NCBI RefSeq assembly: GCF_040729435.1
Contig: NZ_CP160398.1
Span: 1,364,001-1,428,000, forward strand
Direction of reading: 5' to 3'
DNA length: 64,000 nt
DNA from: Pseudomonas sp. HOU2
GTDB lineage: Bacteria > Pseudomonadota > Gammaproteobacteria > Pseudomonadales > Pseudomonadaceae
Part shown: one piece after another, positions 44,630 through 55,151 of the stretch
Layout: the number at the start of each line of letters is the position of its first letter
Position numbering within the stretch: position 1 is the stretch's first letter
The notes under the pieces: generated by a model
Seen by the model: only the letters and a program-made list of their open reading frames with translations
Databases searched by the model: none
What the model was told of the DNA's origin: nothing
Program-made: the position numbers and the translations under genes

Positions 44630-45313
44630 ATGGGCGCAAGCATTCTCACCGCGAAGAACCTCAGCAAAGTGGTTCCCAGCGCGGAAGGTGAACTGACTAT
44701 CCTGCACGAACTCAGCCTGGAACTGAACAAGGGCGACAGCCTGGCCATCGTTGGCGCGTCCGGTTCCGGCAAATCCACCCTGCTCGGCCTGCTCGCCGGC
44801 CTCGATCTGCCAAGCAGCGGCGAAGTCATCCTCGCCGGGCAATCCCTGGGCAATCTCGACGAAGACCAGCGCGCGCGCATCCGTGCCGAACACGTGGGGT
44901 TCGTCTTCCAGTCCTTCCAGTTGCTCGACAGCCTCAACGCGCTGGAAAACGTCATGCTGCCGCTGGAACTCGATGGCCGCAAAGACGCCCGTGAGCGCGC
45001 TACTGAACTGCTGCAACGGGTCGGCCTCGGCCAGCGCCTGACGCACTCGCCGCGCCAGCTCTCCGGTGGCGAACAACAGCGCGTGGCGATTGCCCGGGCC
45101 TTCGCTGCCGAGCCGGACGTGCTGTTCGCCGACGAACCCACCGGCAACCTCGACAGCCACACTGGCGAACGCATTAGCGACTTGCTGTTCGAACTGAACA
45201 AGGAACGCGGCACTACTCTGGTGCTGGTGACCCACGACGAACGCCTGGCCCATCGCTGCCGGCGCCTGATCCGACTTGAAGCCGGGCTGCTGGTCGCCCC
45301 TCTGGAGCCTTGA
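44630..45313 (+). CDS. ybbA: ABC transporter ATP-binding protein (YbbA/LolD-like)
   Basis: 227 residues. Walker A GASGSGKST, Q-loop FVFQSFQLLDSLNALEN, signature LSGGEQQRVAIARA, Walker B VLFADEPTGNLD and H-loop LVTHDERLAHRC are complete. It forms an exporter with the downstream FtsX-like permease (stop and start overlap as TGATG at 45311). Divergent from tesA, as in E. coli, where the pair is ybbA-ybbP. Substrate unknown; it may extract lipids or lipoproteins from the inner membrane. Confidence 0.92.
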   Translation: MGASILTAKNLSKVVPSAEGELTILHELSLELNKGDSLAIVGASGSGKSTLLGLLAGLDLPSSGEVILAGQSLGNLDEDQRARIRAEHVGFVFQSFQLLDSLNALENVMLPLELDGRKDARERATELLQRVGLGQRLTHSPRQLSGGEQQRVAIARAFAAEPDVLFADEPTGNLDSHTGERISDLLFELNKERGTTLVLVTHDERLAHRCRRLIRLEAGLLVAPLEP

Positions 45314-47817
45314 TGGCACGTTTGCCGTTGTTGCGTCTGTTCAGTCTTGCGTTACGCCAACTCATGCGCGATGCCCGTGCCGGTGAGCTGCGCGTGTTGT
45401 TCTTTGCCTTGGTCGTGGCAGTGGCAGCGAGTACCGCCATCGGCTACTTCGGTGCCCGCCTCAACGGTGCAATGATGCTGCGCGCCACCGAGTTCCTTGG
45501 CGCCGACCTGGTGCTTGAGGGCAGCTCGCCGGCCCGCGACGAACAGATCCGCAGCGGCACCGAGCTGCGCTTGAATCATGCGCAGGTGGTGGAATTTTCC
45601 AGCGTCATTGCCACCGACAATGGCATTCAGTTATCGAGCATCAAAGCGGTCGACCGCGCCTATCCACTGCGCGGCGAACTGAAAAGTGCCCCGGCCCCGT
45701 TTGCCGCTGAAACCTCGGGCGGCGAGCCGCAACCCGGTGAAGCGTGGGTTGAAGCTCGTCTGCTGACTGCGCTGGATCTGAAGATCGGCGACAGCATCGA
45801 CGTCGGCATGAAAACCCTGAAGCTGACCCGCGTGTTGACCTACGAACCGGATCGCGCCGGCAACTTCTACAGCCTCACGCCTCGGGTGATGATCAACCTC
45901 GAGGACCTCGCCGCCACTGGCGTGGTCCAGCCCGGCAGCCGCGTGAGTTATCGCGAGTTGTGGCGCGGCGAACCGCAGGCGCTGGAAACCTATCGGCAAC
46001 TGCTCAAGCCGGGATTGGCGGCAAATCAACGAATTCAGGATGCGCGCGACGGTAACCGGCAGATTGGCGGCGCACTGGGCAAGGCCGAGCGTTATCTGAA
46101 CATGGCCAGTCTGGTCGCGGTGTTGCTCGCCGGCGTTGCGGTGGCGTTGTCGGCCAACCGCTTCGCCAGCCGCCGCTTCGATGCCAGCGCGCTGTTGCGC
46201 TGCCTTGGTCTGTCACGTCGGGAAACCATGCTGCTGTTCAGCATTCAATTAACCGTACTCGGTCTATTCGCTGCCCTCAGTGGCGCAGTGCTCGGCTGGC
46301 TGGCGCAACTGGGACTGTTCGCGCTGTTGCATGATCTGCTGCCGGCGGACGTCCCGCCGGGTGGGCTGTTTCCTGCATTGGCCGGGATCGGCACCGGGCT
46401 GGTGGCGCTCGCCGGGTTCGCCCTGCCGCCGCTTGCCGCGCTGGGTCGGGTGCCACCATTGCGGGTGCTGCGCCGTGACATGCTGCCGATCCCGTCGAGT
46501 ACCTGGATGGTCTATGGCGCGGCGCTGGGTGCACTGGGCCTGATCATGTGGCGCCTGAGTCTCGATCTGCTGCTGACCTTCGCCCTGCTCGGCGGTGGTG
46601 TGGTCGCCGCGCTGGTGTTGGGTGGCTTGCTGCTGTTGCTGCTCAACAGCCTGCGACGGATGCTCGCCCGTGCGCCGCTGCCGTGGCGCCTCGGCCTGGG
46701 CCAGCTGTTGCGTCATCCACTGGCGGCGGCTGGTCAAGCACTGGCGTTCGGTTTGATCCTGTTGTCGATGGCACTGATCGCCCTGTTGCGTGGTGAACTG
46801 CTCGACACCTGGCAAAACCAGTTGCCGAAAAACGCCCCCAACTACTTCGCCCTGAACATCCTGCCGGCGGACAAACAGGCCTTCACCGATCACTTGATCA
46901 AGGTGTCCGCCCAAGCGGCGCCGCTGTACCCGGTGGTGCCGGGACGGCTGATCAGCATCAACGGCGAACCGGTGCAGCAAATCGTCAGCAAGGATTCGGC
47001 CGGCGACCGCGCGGTGCAACGCGACTTGAGCCTGACCTGGGCCGCCGACCTCCCGGCTGGCAACAAGCTCACCGCCGGTTCGTGGTGGACCGGGCAACCG
47101 TCGGATGAAGTTCCGGGTGTATCGGTTGAAGGCAAAGTCGCCGAAAGCCTCAAGCTCAAACTCGGCGATCACATGGTGTTCAGCGTCGGCGGGGTCAATC
47201 GTGAAGCCAAGGTCACCAGTCTGCGCGAGATCAACTGGGACAACTTCCAACCGAACTTCTTCATGATCTTCCAGCCCGGCACCCTGAAGGATCTGCCGGC
47301 GACTTACCTGACCAGTTTCTATCTGGCACCCGGTCACGATCAGCAGATCGTCGAGCTGTCACGGGCCTTTCCGGCGGTGACCATCCTGCAGGTCGAAGCG
47401 CTGCTGGAACAACTGCGCAGCATCCTCGCCCAGGTCACCCTGGCGGTGGAATACGTGTTGTTGTTTGTGTTGGCGGCGGGGATGGCGGTGCTGTTCTCCG
47501 GCTTGCAGGCAACGCTGGATGAACGCATTCGCCAAGGCGCACTGCTGCGCGCGCTGGGTGCGCAACGGCAATTGCTGGTCAAGGCCCGGCGCATCGAGTT
47601 CGGCTTGCTCGGGGCGGTCAGCGGCCTGCTCGCGGCCATCGGTTCGGAAGTGGTGAGTCTGGTGTTGTATCGCTATGCATTCGATCTGCCATGGCATCCG
47701 CATCCATGGCTGCTGATGCTGCCGTTGATTGGCGCCGCGCTGATTGGCGGTGCCGGGGTGTTCGGCACGCGTCGGGCGCTGAATGCGAGTCCGCTGACAG
47801 TCTTGCGCGAGGGTTGA
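45313..47817 (+). CDS. ybbP: FtsX-like ABC transporter permease (YbbP)
   Basis: 834 residues. An N-terminal transmembrane helix, a large periplasmic domain (about 45-240), a cluster of hydrophobic helices (about 255-470), a second periplasmic domain (about 490-700) and three C-terminal helices match the ten-helix YbbP/MacB type VII exporter permease. Translationally coupled to YbbA. Such permeases transmit ATP-driven motion to the periplasm instead of moving substrate through the membrane. Function with TesA is suggested only by the arrangement. Confidence 0.9.
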   Translation: MARLPLLRLFSLALRQLMRDARAGELRVLFFALVVAVAASTAIGYFGARLNGAMMLRATEFLGADLVLEGSSPARDEQIRSGTELRLNHAQVVEFSSVIATDNGIQLSSIKAVDRAYPLRGELKSAPAPFAAETSGGEPQPGEAWVEARLLTALDLKIGDSIDVGMKTLKLTRVLTYEPDRAGNFYSLTPRVMINLEDLAATGVVQPGSRVSYRELWRGEPQALETYRQLLKPGLAANQRIQDARDGNRQIGGALGKAERYLNMASLVAVLLAGVAVALSANRFASRRFDASALLRCLGLSRRETMLLFSIQLTVLGLFAALSGAVLGWLAQLGLFALLHDLLPADVPPGGLFPALAGIGTGLVALAGFALPPLAALGRVPPLRVLRRDMLPIPSSTWMVYGAALGALGLIMWRLSLDLLLTFALLGGGVVAALVLGGLLLLLLNSLRRMLARAPLPWRLGLGQLLRHPLAAAGQALAFGLILLSMALIALLRGELLDTWQNQLPKNAPNYFALNILPADKQAFTDHLIKVSAQAAPLYPVVPGRLISINGEPVQQIVSKDSAGDRAVQRDLSLTWAADLPAGNKLTAGSWWTGQPSDEVPGVSVEGKVAESLKLKLGDHMVFSVGGVNREAKVTSLREINWDNFQPNFFMIFQPGTLKDLPATYLTSFYLAPGHDQQIVELSRAFPAVTILQVEALLEQLRSILAQVTLAVEYVLLFVLAAGMAVLFSGLQATLDERIRQGALLRALGAQRQLLVKARRIEFGLLGAVSGLLAAIGSEVVSLVLYRYAFDLPWHPHPWLLMLPLIGAALIGGAGVFGTRRALNASPLTVLREG

Positions 47818-47851
47818 TAGACTCCAGCCTTCGTCACCACAAGAAGTTGCC

Positions 47852-48349
47852 ATGAGCCGTTATCGCCCTCCCCGCACCGCCGGCACCGCGCTGATCACCC
47901 CTGAAGGTGAAGCGCGGATGCGCGCAGAATTCCATGAGCTGTGGCATGTGCGCCGCCCGCAGGTGACGCAAGCGGTCAGCGAAGCGGCGGCGCAGGGCGA
48001 TCGTTCGGAAAACGCCGAGTACACCTACGGCAAGAAAATGCTGCGCGAGATCGACAGCCGCGTGCGATTTCTCACCAAGCGTCTCGAGGCCTTGAAGGTC
48101 GTCAGCGAGAAACCCAGCGATCCGAACAAGGTCTACTTCGGCGCCTGGGTCACCATCGAGGACGAAGACGGCAAGCAATCGCGCTACCGCATCGTCGGCC
48201 CGGATGAACTGGATCTGAAACTGGGTCTGATCAGCATCGACTCACCACTGGCCCGCGCCTTGATCGGCAAAGCGCTGGACGCCGAAGTCCGGGTGCAGAC
48301 GCCAACCGGTGAGCAGTTTGTCTATATCGTGGCGATCGATTATCCGTAA
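47852..48349 (+). CDS. greB: Transcription elongation factor GreB
   Basis: 165 residues. The coiled-coil tip has [16 protein letters not shown] with the acidic Asp/Glu pair needed for transcript cleavage, and the C-terminal domain has [20 protein letters not shown]. GreB stimulates cleavage of backtracked RNA in the polymerase active site. It lies 34 bases after ybbP but has its own ribosome site, so linkage is uncertain. A divergent Gre-like gene is at 35093. Confidence 0.95.
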   Translation: MSRYRPPRTAGTALITPEGEARMRAEFHELWHVRRPQVTQAVSEAAAQGDRSENAEYTYGKKMLREIDSRVRFLTKRLEALKVVSEKPSDPNKVYFGAWVTIEDEDGKQSRYRIVGPDELDLKLGLISIDSPLARALIGKALDAEVRVQTPTGEQFVYIVAIDYP

Positions 48350-48355
48350 CGCGTT

Positions 48356-48664
48356 TCAGCGACGGGTGATCAGCCCCTGCCGCGCAACGCGGGTCAGTTG
48401 CTTGATCATTTCCGGAGCGTCTTCAGCGCTCGGTGCCTGAATCACCGCCAGGTCAAAACTGTCACTGGCAAAACGTGCAAGCGACTCGCCGTCTTCAACG
48501 AACTGGATCAGGAACGCGGCAGGACCGCCGCTGCGACGTGGCCAGCCATCGAGATAACGCAACAGCGTTGGCTGATGTTTGCCGCCAAGCAGGATTTTCG
48601 GGTTGCGCTGGGTGATATGAGCCGTGATCGGCGCGGGACGTGCTGGAGGGCGTAGTGCATTCAT
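48356..48664 (-). CDS. Hypothetical protein
   Basis: 102 residues from the ATG at 48664; a longer version from 48685 has a second start. Basic N-terminus rich in Arg and Pro, then an alpha/beta-looking stretch (FLIQFVEDGESLARFA, FDLAVIQAPSAEDAPEMIKQLTRVA). No family, transmembrane segment or signal peptide that I can identify. No strong ribosome site. Convergent with greB. Confidence 0.55.
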   Translation of the reverse strand: MNALRPPARPAPITAHITQRNPKILLGGKHQPTLLRYLDGWPRRSGGPAAFLIQFVEDGESLARFASDSFDLAVIQAPSAEDAPEMIKQLTRVARQGLITRR

Positions 48665-48867
48665 CGTGTCGTGTCTCTGCCTCAAAAGTCTGCATGGCAG
48701 GTGAGAGGCAACACCGAACCAGCGCTTTAGCGGTATTTCGAAGCCCTGTTCCGGCTTCTGACGGCAACTGTCTGAGTCACCTGGCGCCCCGCAAGTAGCT
48801 GTTTAAATCGGCGCATGAGCAACATCCTAGAGAACGTGACCGACGGGTGTCAAGAATCAGCCGCAAC

Positions 48868-48896
48868 AAAAAAGGCCCGCACAATGCGGGCCTTTT
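48868..48896 (-). terminator. Intrinsic terminator of the doxX gene
   Basis: Stem AAAAGGCCCGCA/TGCGGGCCTTTT with a three-base loop; minus-strand T-run complements A6 at 48868-48873. It is 17 bases after the stop of the DoxX gene. Confidence 0.9.
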
Positions 48897-48912
48897 GCTT
48901 GATCCAGAGCGC

Positions 48913-49347
48913 TCAACCGGCGATGGCGCGATCCACCGACAGCTTGCCGGCGCCTTCGATCATCACCGCGAGGCTGCCACCGAGCAGCGCCAGGGCGAAC
49001 TCGTAACCGTTGTTGGCCATGAACAGACCGTTGCTGATGTGCACGGTGAAGATCGCCACCAGCGACAGGAAGGTCAGACCCAGCGCCGCCGGGCGCACCA
49101 GCAGGCCGATGATCAGCGCCAGACCGGCGAAGAACTCGGTACCGCCGGCCAGAGTGGCCATCAGGTAACCCGGGTGCAGACCGATGCTGTCCATGTATTG
49201 CGCGGTGCCCGCCAGACCGTAACCGCCGAACAGACCAAACAGCTTTTGCGAACCGTGGGCGGCGAAAATCACGCCGACCGCGATGCGCAGAATGGTCAGG
49301 CCGTAACCGGCGCGGGTGAACAGAACCTTGTTGATCAGAGAGCTCAT
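48913..49347 (-). CDS. DoxX-family membrane protein
   Basis: 144 residues with four hydrophobic helices (about 13-35, 58-80, 82-103, 113-135) and the DoxX patterns LRIAVGVIFAAHGSQKLFG and GGYGLAGTAQYM. DoxX/DUF4198-type proteins are often annotated as quinol-associated or stress membrane proteins; the name comes from the archaeal thiosulfate:quinone oxidoreductase subunit. Function here is unknown. It has its own terminator. Confidence 0.88.
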   Translation of the reverse strand: MSSLINKVLFTRAGYGLTILRIAVGVIFAAHGSQKLFGLFGGYGLAGTAQYMDSIGLHPGYLMATLAGGTEFFAGLALIIGLLVRPAALGLTFLSLVAIFTVHISNGLFMANNGYEFALALLGGSLAVMIEGAGKLSVDRAIAG

Positions 49348-49455
49348 GGGGCATTCCTTGTTTTGCGAGAAGTGTGTTGGGATTGGCCGCTATATTAATC
49401 AGTTAAATTCATGTTAAAAGCGCAATTATTCCGCCATAACAATCAAGTTATTCGA

Positions 49456-50877
49456 TTACTTCCGTGAGGCAACTTTCTGGCCCCGGGACTCCAAAGACTC
49501 CCGCTCACGGTCGTACGCCAAGTAGTACTTGTTCACGCTATTAACATAGCTGACGGGACCCATGCCCACCTGTTCCATGGCGATGCGCTCGACCTGAAAG
49601 AACCACTGGTTCGGATTCAGGCCACGGCGCCGTGCTTCGGCGCGCATGCCTTGTACCCGTTCCGGGCCGATGTTGTAAGCCGCCAGAGTGAAGGCCATGC
49701 GCTCGCGCTCATTGAGTTTCGGACTGTTGAAAAACTTGCGACGGATCATCGCCAGGTACTTGGCCCCGGCCTGCACATTCGCATCGAGATTCTGGATGTT
49801 GTTCACACCGACCCGCTGCGCTGCGGACGGGGTGATCTGCATCAACCCGGTCGGGCCACTGCCGCTGCGGGCGCTGGGTTGCAGGGCTGACTCCTTGAAG
49901 GCCAGCGCCGCCAGGTTCAGCCAGTCCATGCTTTGTGCGTCGGCGTGTTTTTGCAGGGTCGGGCGCAGTTTCTCCAGACGCTGGCGGTCAGCCTTGGCCA
50001 ACGGATAGTGCACTTGGTAGAGCCGTCGATAGATCCGCAGAAACTCTGCATCCTCGTTCGCCGGCTTCCTGTAGCCGCCCAGAAAGCGATCGATGCTCGC
50101 CCGCAACATCGAGGCATCACGGCGCACGAACCAGTATTCCTCACCCGGCTCGCTGATCATCAACTGCCGGTCGAAACGCAGCTTGGGCAGGATCTTGCCC
50201 CAACGCTCGGCAATCGGTTGCTCAACGATGGTCAGGTGGAAAATTCCGCCCTGCACCATCTCCAGCACGTCTTCGACCGCCAGTGTCGGGTCGACCCATT
50301 CGATCTTGATCGGCGCCAGTTTGTGCAACGCCAGCTTCTGATTGAGCTGGCTGACCGCCTCCCCCGCCGCACTGCCGGTCGGCAAGGCCAGGGTCTTGCC
50401 GGAAAGCTGCTCGACCTTGGTGTAACGGCGCTCGCCCTTGATGCCGACGAGCACCAGCGGCACGTTACTGGCGATCGGCTCACTGCTGGCAACCGCGTGG
50501 CCAGGTTGCAGATCAAGCAGCTCACCGGGCGCGACCAGATCACCTTCACCACGCTGCAACGCGCCGAGCAGTTGATCCTTGGCTTTGGGAATGATCTTGA
50601 GGGTAATTTCCTGACCATCGCGGGCGTGGCCATTGAGGTATTGCTCGAAGGCGCGCAGGCGATGGTATTCGACGCCGATGGCCTGACCCTGGACTTCACC
50701 GGAACTGTTGCGGCTCTGGTTGACCAACACTCGCAACACGCGACTGCTGCGAATTTCCGAGAGGTCGCGGACCTTGGCGGCCGGCACGGCTTGCTGTGGC
50801 CCGGGCAGGCGCGCAACCGCCGTTATCGGCAGCAGCAGCGACGCGCACAACAGGAGCAAAACCGAGGGACGATGCAT
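49456..50877 (-). CDS. MltF-like membrane-bound lytic transglycosylase
   Basis: 473 residues with GGAGAGTG before the start. A signal peptide (cleavage near VARLPG) is followed by an SBP_bac_3 ligand-binding domain (about 40-280) and an SLT domain with the catalytic Glu in LAFKESALQPSARSGSGPTGLMQI, plus AAYNIGPERV. This is the MltF layout, cleaving peptidoglycan at the outer membrane. There is no obvious lipobox, unlike E. coli MltF. P. aeruginosa has two MltF proteins; the gene order suggests the second, but this is from memory. Confidence 0.88.
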   Translation of the reverse strand: MHRPSVLLLLCASLLLPITAVARLPGPQQAVPAAKVRDLSEIRSSRVLRVLVNQSRNSSGEVQGQAIGVEYHRLRAFEQYLNGHARDGQEITLKIIPKAKDQLLGALQRGEGDLVAPGELLDLQPGHAVASSEPIASNVPLVLVGIKGERRYTKVEQLSGKTLALPTGSAAGEAVSQLNQKLALHKLAPIKIEWVDPTLAVEDVLEMVQGGIFHLTIVEQPIAERWGKILPKLRFDRQLMISEPGEEYWFVRRDASMLRASIDRFLGGYRKPANEDAEFLRIYRRLYQVHYPLAKADRQRLEKLRPTLQKHADAQSMDWLNLAALAFKESALQPSARSGSGPTGLMQITPSAAQRVGVNNIQNLDANVQAGAKYLAMIRRKFFNSPKLNERERMAFTLAAYNIGPERVQGMRAEARRRGLNPNQWFFQVERIAMEQVGMGPVSYVNSVNKYYLAYDRERESLESRGQKVASRK

Positions 50878-51111
50878 CCACTCTCCGGAAAGAATACGGG
50901 GCGTTTTACCGCTGAACGGTCAAAAACACCGACAAAAACAGAGCGCCTGGAGCGCTGGCAAAGTGCGAGAGACTGGCACAGTGATGGCATTTGCGCCAAC
51001 CCGGGCTGCGTCACGGCATCAAAAGACAGCTATAACTCGTTGTAGTTCTTGGCTTTTCTTATAAATCTACAGCTCTGGTATGCTTCCCGGCCTTCGGCCC
51101 GAGGTAGAACC

Positions 51112-51918
51112 ATGCAACTCATCGATATCGGCGTCAACCTGACCAACCCCAGTTTCGCCGAAAAACATCAGGCGGTACTTGATCGCGCCTACGCCGCCGG
51201 GGTCTGCCAATTGGTGCTGACCGGCACCAGCGTCGAGGGTAGCGAACAGGCGCTGGAGCTGTGCCGGCAACTGGATGACAGCGGCCAGCAACTGTTCGCC
51301 ACCGCCGGCATTCACCCGCATTCGGCCAGTGACTGGAACGCTGACAGCGCGCGGCGTTTGCGCAGCCTGCTGCAAGAGCCAAACGGGGTCGCCGTGGGTG
51401 AATGCGGGCTGGATTTCAACCGCGATTTCTCGCCGCGCCCGCAACAGGAAAAAGTCCTCGAAGAACATCTGGCGCTGGCGGTAGAACTGCAGTTGCCGGT
51501 GTTCCTGCATGAGCGGGATGCCAGTCAGCGCCTGCTGGAAATCCTCAAGGACTTCCGCGATCAACTGCCCGCCGCCGTGGTGCATTGCTTTACCGGCGAG
51601 CAAAAAGCGCTGTTCAGTTACCTGGACCTGGATCTGCACATCGGCATCACCGGCTGGATCTGCGACGAGCGCCGCGGCACGCACCTGCATCCGCTGGTCA
51701 AGGAGATCAAGCGCGGACGACTGATGCTCGAAAGCGACGCGCCGTACCTGCTGCCGCGCACTTTGCGGCCAAAACCGAAAAACGGTCGTAATGAACCGGC
51801 GTATTTGACCGAAGTGCTGCGCGAAGTGGCACTGCACCGGGGCGAGAGCCAGGAAGATCTGGCTGCGCACACCACGGCGTGTGCCCGCGCGTTCTTCAAC
51901 CTGCCGCCATTGGTTTAA
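51112..51918 (+). CDS. TatD-family metal-dependent hydrolase
   Basis: 268 residues from the ATG at 51112, preceded by GAGGTAGAACC. The TatD barrel signatures are [16 protein letters not shown] (first metal site), [30 protein letters not shown] and [10 protein letters not shown]. Members act as Mg-dependent 3'-5' DNA/RNA exonucleases linked to oxidative damage repair and DNA turnover, not to Tat export as once thought. Monocistronic, divergent from the mltF-like gene. Confidence 0.9.
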   Translation: MQLIDIGVNLTNPSFAEKHQAVLDRAYAAGVCQLVLTGTSVEGSEQALELCRQLDDSGQQLFATAGIHPHSASDWNADSARRLRSLLQEPNGVAVGECGLDFNRDFSPRPQQEKVLEEHLALAVELQLPVFLHERDASQRLLEILKDFRDQLPAAVVHCFTGEQKALFSYLDLDLHIGITGWICDERRGTHLHPLVKEIKRGRLMLESDAPYLLPRTLRPKPKNGRNEPAYLTEVLREVALHRGESQEDLAAHTTACARAFFNLPPLV

Positions 51919-51922
51919 ACAG

Positions 51923-52005
51923 CAAAAGATCGCAGCCTGCGGCAGCTCCTATAATAAGAGGGTGAACATCCTGTAGGAGCTGCCGAAGGCTGCGATCTTT
52001 TGATC
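51923..52005. repeat. REP-type palindromic pair, family A
   Basis: Inverted copies CAAAAGATCGCAGCCTGCGG and TGTAGGAGCTGCCGAAGGCT around a 20-base centre; one arm has CTATAA in place of CTACA. Between tatD and the chemoreceptor gene. Confidence 0.85.
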
Positions 52006-52093
52006 TGTTGACCCACATCAAGCCCGACTTCCAACGTAGAGGCACAATAATGGCACCTTGCCAAAACTGTTTCCGCTATCAGAGAAGACCTCC

Positions 52094-53575
52094 ATGGGTG
52101 CCTGGCTTAGCAATATCTCGCTGAAATACAAATTCTGGGCGGTCAATGCGGTCGCCTTCGTCACCACCCTGCTGCTGGTGTTGTACGCCGTGCAGCTTGA
52201 GCAGCAGGCCCGCAGTCAGGCGTCGAAAACCTCCGCACAGGCCCAGGCGCAATTGCTCAAGTCCTGGCCGGCCGGGCAGGCGCTGCCCAAGGCCGATCAA
52301 GTGCTGACTTTCAAACGGGGTGAAGCACCGCGCCTCAACGACCAGCCTGTGCTGGAAATCAGCGACAGCAACGGCTGGAACGAGATCAATCATCTGCCGC
52401 TGTTCGGCAACAACCCGCTGATGGGTGCCGAAGTGTTCAGTCGTGCCGACGGCCAGCAAGTCGCGGTCATCGCCTATGGCCCAAGTCTGGCGCAGGTGTT
52501 CAGCGAACGCTTTGCCAACTACGCCGTTGCCGTGTTCATCTTGATGTTCGCCATGCTCTGCGCTTCGCAGCTGCTGATCCGCTTCCTGCTCAGTCAGCTC
52601 AACACGCTGAAGGACGTGATGCTGCACGTCGAGAAAAGCGGTGACCTCTCGGCCCGTGTGCCGCTGGCCTGCAAGGACGAAGTCGGGCAAATGGCCAATG
52701 CGTTCAACGCGATGCAGGCCGGTTATCAGCGCGTGGTCACCACCGTCGCCAACACCGCGCGGCAACTGGACGTCGGCGCCGCGCGTCTGGCGTCGAGCAT
52801 GAACGAAGTGCGCCACGGCATGCTCGGTCAACAGAGCGAAACCGATCAGGCCGCCACCGCGATCAATGAAATGACCGCCACGGTGTATCACATCGCCCAG
52901 CACGCCGGCGCCACCCGTGACCTGTCGCAGACCGCCGATGGTCTGGCCGGCAGCGGCCAGCAAGTGGTCAGCCGGGTGCAGCAATCGATTGCCGGACTCT
53001 CCAGCGGCGTGCAGCAGACCGCCGAGATGATCCAGCGCCTGGCCGAGGACAGCCAGAAGATCAACGGCGTGGTCAGTGTGATCCACAGCATCGCCGAGCA
53101 AACCAACCTGCTTGCCCTCAACGCCGCCATCGAAGCGGCGCGTGCCGGCGAGATGGGCCGTGGTTTTGCCGTGGTCGCCGACGAGGTGCGCAACCTCGCC
53201 AAACGCGTGCAGACCTCCACCGATGAAATCACCACCATGGTCTCGGCGTTGCAGGCCGGCACCCGCGATGCGGTGGACTTCATGCAGGAGAGTTCGTACA
53301 AGGCCGACGACTGCGTGCAGCAGGCGCAGGAGGCTGGCGAGGCGCTGGCGGAAATCACTGGCGCGGTGGCGCAGATGCGCGAGAGCAACACGCAGATTGC
53401 GGTGGCGGCCGAGCAGCAGAGTCAGGTCGCGGAAGAGATGAATCGGGCGGTGGTGAGCATTCGTGATGTGACCGAAAACACTGTGCAACAGACCGTGGAT
53501 TCGGCGACTACCAGTAATGAACTGGCGACGTTGGCCGGGGAGCTCAACAAGGCTATCGGTCAATTGAAACTCTGA
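52094..53575 (+). CDS. Methyl-accepting chemotaxis protein
   Basis: 493 residues from the ATG at 52094, with AGAGAAGA upstream. Two transmembrane helices (about 12-34 and 146-168) flank a small periplasmic domain of about 110 residues; then HAMP and a signalling domain with the conserved hairpin tip [35 protein letters not shown]. Methylation-site helices lie on either side. The ligand is unknown. It stands alone, away from other che genes, so it feeds a chemosensory system elsewhere. Flanked by REP pairs. Confidence 0.93.
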   Translation: MGAWLSNISLKYKFWAVNAVAFVTTLLLVLYAVQLEQQARSQASKTSAQAQAQLLKSWPAGQALPKADQVLTFKRGEAPRLNDQPVLEISDSNGWNEINHLPLFGNNPLMGAEVFSRADGQQVAVIAYGPSLAQVFSERFANYAVAVFILMFAMLCASQLLIRFLLSQLNTLKDVMLHVEKSGDLSARVPLACKDEVGQMANAFNAMQAGYQRVVTTVANTARQLDVGAARLASSMNEVRHGMLGQQSETDQAATAINEMTATVYHIAQHAGATRDLSQTADGLAGSGQQVVSRVQQSIAGLSSGVQQTAEMIQRLAEDSQKINGVVSVIHSIAEQTNLLALNAAIEAARAGEMGRGFAVVADEVRNLAKRVQTSTDEITTMVSALQAGTRDAVDFMQESSYKADDCVQQAQEAGEALAEITGAVAQMRESNTQIAVAAEQQSQVAEEMNRAVVSIRDVTENTVQQTVDSATTSNELATLAGELNKAIGQLKL

Positions 53576-53576
53576 A

Positions 53577-53659
53577 GATCAAAAGATCGCAGCCTTCGGC
53601 AGCTCCTACAGGTATACGCATTTCAATGTAGGAGCTGCCGAAGGCTGCGATCTTTTTTT
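53577..53659. repeat. REP-type palindromic pair, family A
   Basis: GATCAAAAGATCGCAGCCTT and the inverted copy starting TGTAGGAGCTGCCGAAGG. The right arm ends in a T7 run, so the structure may also terminate transcription of the chemoreceptor gene. Confidence 0.85.
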
Positions 53660-53763
53660 GTTCACCATTACTATGATGCCAATAGCCAACCTCGATTCGC
53701 CGCCCCCCTCGCCCCGGCCTATTCTTCAAGCATGTGTTCAACATGGATCGAGGAGTAGTCAAC

Positions 53764-54129
53764 ATGGGCAAACGTCACCCTAACCTTCCCGCGTGGCAAT
53801 GGCGCGCGTACCCGGACAATCACCAGCACCCGACCAATCTGGTGTTGCACCTGATTGCCGTGCCGCTGTTCATCGTTGCGTTTCTGCTGATCGTGTCCGG
53901 GGTGTTCAGCCTGAGTCTGGCCAGTGTCGCCATCGGTGTGATCGGTATCGTCGCGGCGCTGGGTCTGCAGCGCCACGGCCACAGCCTGGAGGCGCAAGCC
54001 TCCGAGCCGTTCAGTGATCGCAAAGATGCGGTGTCGCGCTTGCTGGTCGAGCAGTTCCTGACCTTTCCACGGTTTTTCCTAAGCGGCGGCTGGTGGCGCG
54101 CCTGGCGTGAGCGCCACCGTCGGCACTGA
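53764..54129 (+). CDS. DUF962 (Mpo1-like) small membrane protein
   Basis: 121 residues from the ATG at 53764 with GAGGAG upstream. Two hydrophobic helices (about 31-50 and 53-73) and the motif NHQHPTNLVLHLIAVPL plus RHGHSLEAQASEPF, in which His and Glu residues match the metal-binding pattern of the DUF962/Mpo1 family. Yeast Mpo1 is an Fe(II)-dependent dioxygenase of 2-hydroxy fatty acids; a similar lipid role is possible. Databases often call such proteins terminase, which I consider wrong. Confidence 0.65.
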   Translation: MGKRHPNLPAWQWRAYPDNHQHPTNLVLHLIAVPLFIVAFLLIVSGVFSLSLASVAIGVIGIVAALGLQRHGHSLEAQASEPFSDRKDAVSRLLVEQFLTFPRFFLSGGWWRAWRERHRRH

Positions 54130-54134
54130 GTGAC

Positions 54135-54929
54135 TCAGGCAAAAATCGTCACGGTCTGCCGACTCATGGCAATCAACTCCCCCTCCGCGCTCCACAGCTT
54201 GGCGGCGACATGGCCGTAGCCGTCGGCGGCGTACTCGATGTCCGCCAGGTATTTGCACCAGTCCAGCGTGCTCAAGTCGCGTAACGGCTGGACGAATTCG
54301 ATGGTCCAGGTCAGCGTGCTGCCCGGTGCCGGTTTCTTCAGGTACGGCAACAGTGCCGGTGGCCACGCATCCACCAGCGCCAGCAGATGCGCTTCATTGA
54401 CCGGCTCTTCCTTCACATCGCCACGCAAGCGCACCCAGCCGCCCATCTGCCGCGATTGATTGCCGGTGAACGGCATGCCGCCGACACTCCAGCGCATCGC
54501 CAGATGGCGCATGAACTCCGGGGTCACGCCCTTGATGTAGGGCAACTCCTGGCATTCGTCCCAGTGTTTCATTTCAGCTGCCGGATAGGCGGCAACGGCC
54601 ACTTCCGAAGGACGCGAAGCGCCAAAGCTGCCCTGCACAATCGTCACCACCTGACCGTTCTGCACAGCCCGGCCCAGCACTTGGCTGACCGCTTTGCCTT
54701 CGCGCAACACATCGACTTCGAAGCTCACCGGGACTTCCGGTTCGACCGGGCCGACAAAGGTGATCGCCAACGAACGCACCGGGCGCTCCGCCGGCACTTT
54801 CGCGCGCATGGTTTCGTATTGCAGCGCCGCGACCAGGCCACCAAAACTGGCCCGACCCTGACCCCACTCGGCGGGAATGGTCACTTCTGGCTGGCGACGA
54901 ACCGCCTCGATCAGATCGGAAAAGCGCAT
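54135..54929 (-). CDS. Acyl-CoA thioesterase (TesB-like double hot-dog)
   Basis: 264 residues from the ATG at 54929 with GAGG 6 bases before it. Two tandem hot-dog domains: the first covers about 1-125 (GGLVAALQYETMRAKVP, SLAITFVGPVEP), the second about 135-260 (LLALVDAWPPALLPYLKKPAPGSTLTWTIEF). This layout is that of TesB-family medium/long-chain acyl-CoA thioesterases. Substrate specificity unknown. Convergent with the DUF962 gene, with a 5-base gap. Confidence 0.85.
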   Translation of the reverse strand: MRFSDLIEAVRRQPEVTIPAEWGQGRASFGGLVAALQYETMRAKVPAERPVRSLAITFVGPVEPEVPVSFEVDVLREGKAVSQVLGRAVQNGQVVTIVQGSFGASRPSEVAVAAYPAAEMKHWDECQELPYIKGVTPEFMRHLAMRWSVGGMPFTGNQSRQMGGWVRLRGDVKEEPVNEAHLLALVDAWPPALLPYLKKPAPGSTLTWTIEFVQPLRDLSTLDWCKYLADIEYAADGYGHVAAKLWSAEGELIAMSRQTVTIFA

Positions 54930-55055
54930 GACAACCTCGGCAAGCGAAAAAAGGAATGCAGCGATCTTAACCAGCATGGCAGAGCGCCGCAGCGTCTATT
55001 CCGGTCAAATGGACTGACAGAAAGGCCTTACCCCGATTTCCCATGCAAAGAAAAA

Positions 55056-55135
55056 CCCCTGTAGGAGCTGCCGAAGGCTGCGATCTTTGTTTTTTAAAAT
55101 CAAAAGATCGCAGCCTTCGGCAGTTCCTACAGGGG
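55056..55135. repeat. REP-type palindromic pair, family A
   Basis: CCCCTGTAGGAGCTGCCGAA and its complement ending CAGTTCCTACAGGGG (with one base changed, GTTCC for GCTCC). Between the thioesterase and CHAD genes. Confidence 0.88.
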
Positions 55136-55151
55136 CCGGGTGATTTCGAGA

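Noticed and set aside
53764..54129. Terminase, a name often attached to this protein family
   Set aside because: 121 residues with two membrane helices and a DUF962 pattern cannot be a phage terminase.
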